Below, in pieces: positions 5,362 to 5,520 of a stretch of DNA of 5,520 bases. The notes beneath the pieces are model-generated. The model was not told the origin of the DNA, made no database searches, and worked only from the letters and a program-made list of their open reading frames with translations. The stretch is from Nitrospirota bacterium (GTDB lineage: Bacteria > Nitrospirota > Thermodesulfovibrionia > Thermodesulfovibrionales > JdFR-85), in NCBI GenBank assembly GCA_015485235.1, contig WFTX01000342.1, forward strand, positions 1-5,520. Direction: 5' to 3'. Position 1 is the first letter of the stretch, and the number at the start of each line of letters is the position of its first letter. A program made the translations under genes and the position numbers.

Positions 5362-5520
5362 ATGGGTGTGTACGTAGAGGATGGTCTGGCAATGGTAGAG
5401 CATATCTGCCTGTCATGCGAGCATCAAAACACCTGCCACCTGTGGGATCAGGTAATGAACATAGATGAGGATTTCGTCAAGAAGTCCTTCACTTATGACC
5501 CAGGTGTCAATTCAGTATGC
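5362..5520 (+). CDS. Unrecognised cysteine-containing protein, 3'-truncated by window edge
   Basis: An open frame of 53 codons runs to the last base of the window. It starts at ATG 5362, 8 bases after the GGAGG of AAAGGAGGT (5346-5354), an excellent ribosome binding site overlapping the stop codon of the DUF2958 gene. The visible N-terminus contains CLSC (16-19), C25-H26 and a further cysteine at position 53, with nearby H14 and H21. The CxxCx5C spacing suggests a small metal-binding site (zinc or iron-sulfur), though with only part of the protein in view this is tentative. The following stretch is acidic (NIDEDF, 33-38). I do not recognise a family. Position suggests co-expression with the DUF2958 protein. 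Confidence 0.72.
   Translation, partial: MGVYVEDGLAMVEHICLSCEHQNTCHLWDQVMNIDEDFVKKSFTYDPGVNSVC

Noticed and set aside
5060..5416. 118-codon open frame on the minus strand
   Set aside because: It is antisense to the DUF2958 gene and to the start of the next gene, both of which have strong ribosome binding sites and better-supported products.

Overview
The window looks like part of a bacterial mobile or accessory element (integrative element, plasmid or large phage). Every recognisable gene lies on the + strand. Genes are packed with overlaps or very short gaps, and almost every start has a strong AGGAGG-type ribosome binding site. Arginine is written mostly with AGG/AGA, and base composition is intermediate. 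This fits an anaerobic or thermophilic bacterium such as Nitrospirota, Desulfobacterota or a Firmicute, but the assignment is a guess. The RadC-type JAMM protein and the DUF2958 protein are accessory-genome families. There is no tRNA, rRNA, CRISPR array, transposase or integrase in view.

Layout. Positions 1-372 hold the 3' end of an unrecognised gene whose stop codon overlaps the ribosome binding site of a RadC/JAMM-domain gene (377-814). A 95-base non-coding gap (815-909) follows; it carries a set of 10-bp-phased AGCA-type short repeats and the ribosome binding site of the next gene. Then comes a translationally coupled trio: a DUF6094-type adenine-specific DNA methyltransferase (910-1860), an unrecognised 257-residue protein (1847-2620), and a SNF2-like superfamily 2 helicase with an inserted zinc ribbon (2617-4857). 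These overlap by 14 and 4 bases. A hairpin terminator (4864-4896) closes the trio. After it lie a possible 22-codon leader ORF (4914-4982), a DUF2958 protein (4961-5347) and the start of a cysteine-containing protein (5362 to the window end).

How it may work together. The methyltransferase, unknown protein and helicase are the heart of the window. Methyltransferase plus translocase is the core of several restriction, anti-phage and anti-restriction systems, but no nuclease is visible here. The trio could therefore be an element-protection (anti-restriction, DarB-like), epigenetic or replication-linked module, or a defence system whose nuclease lies elsewhere. The helicase ends in QFALF, which resembles a bacterial sliding-clamp-binding peptide and suggests a link to replication or repair. 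Functions beyond the family level are inference.
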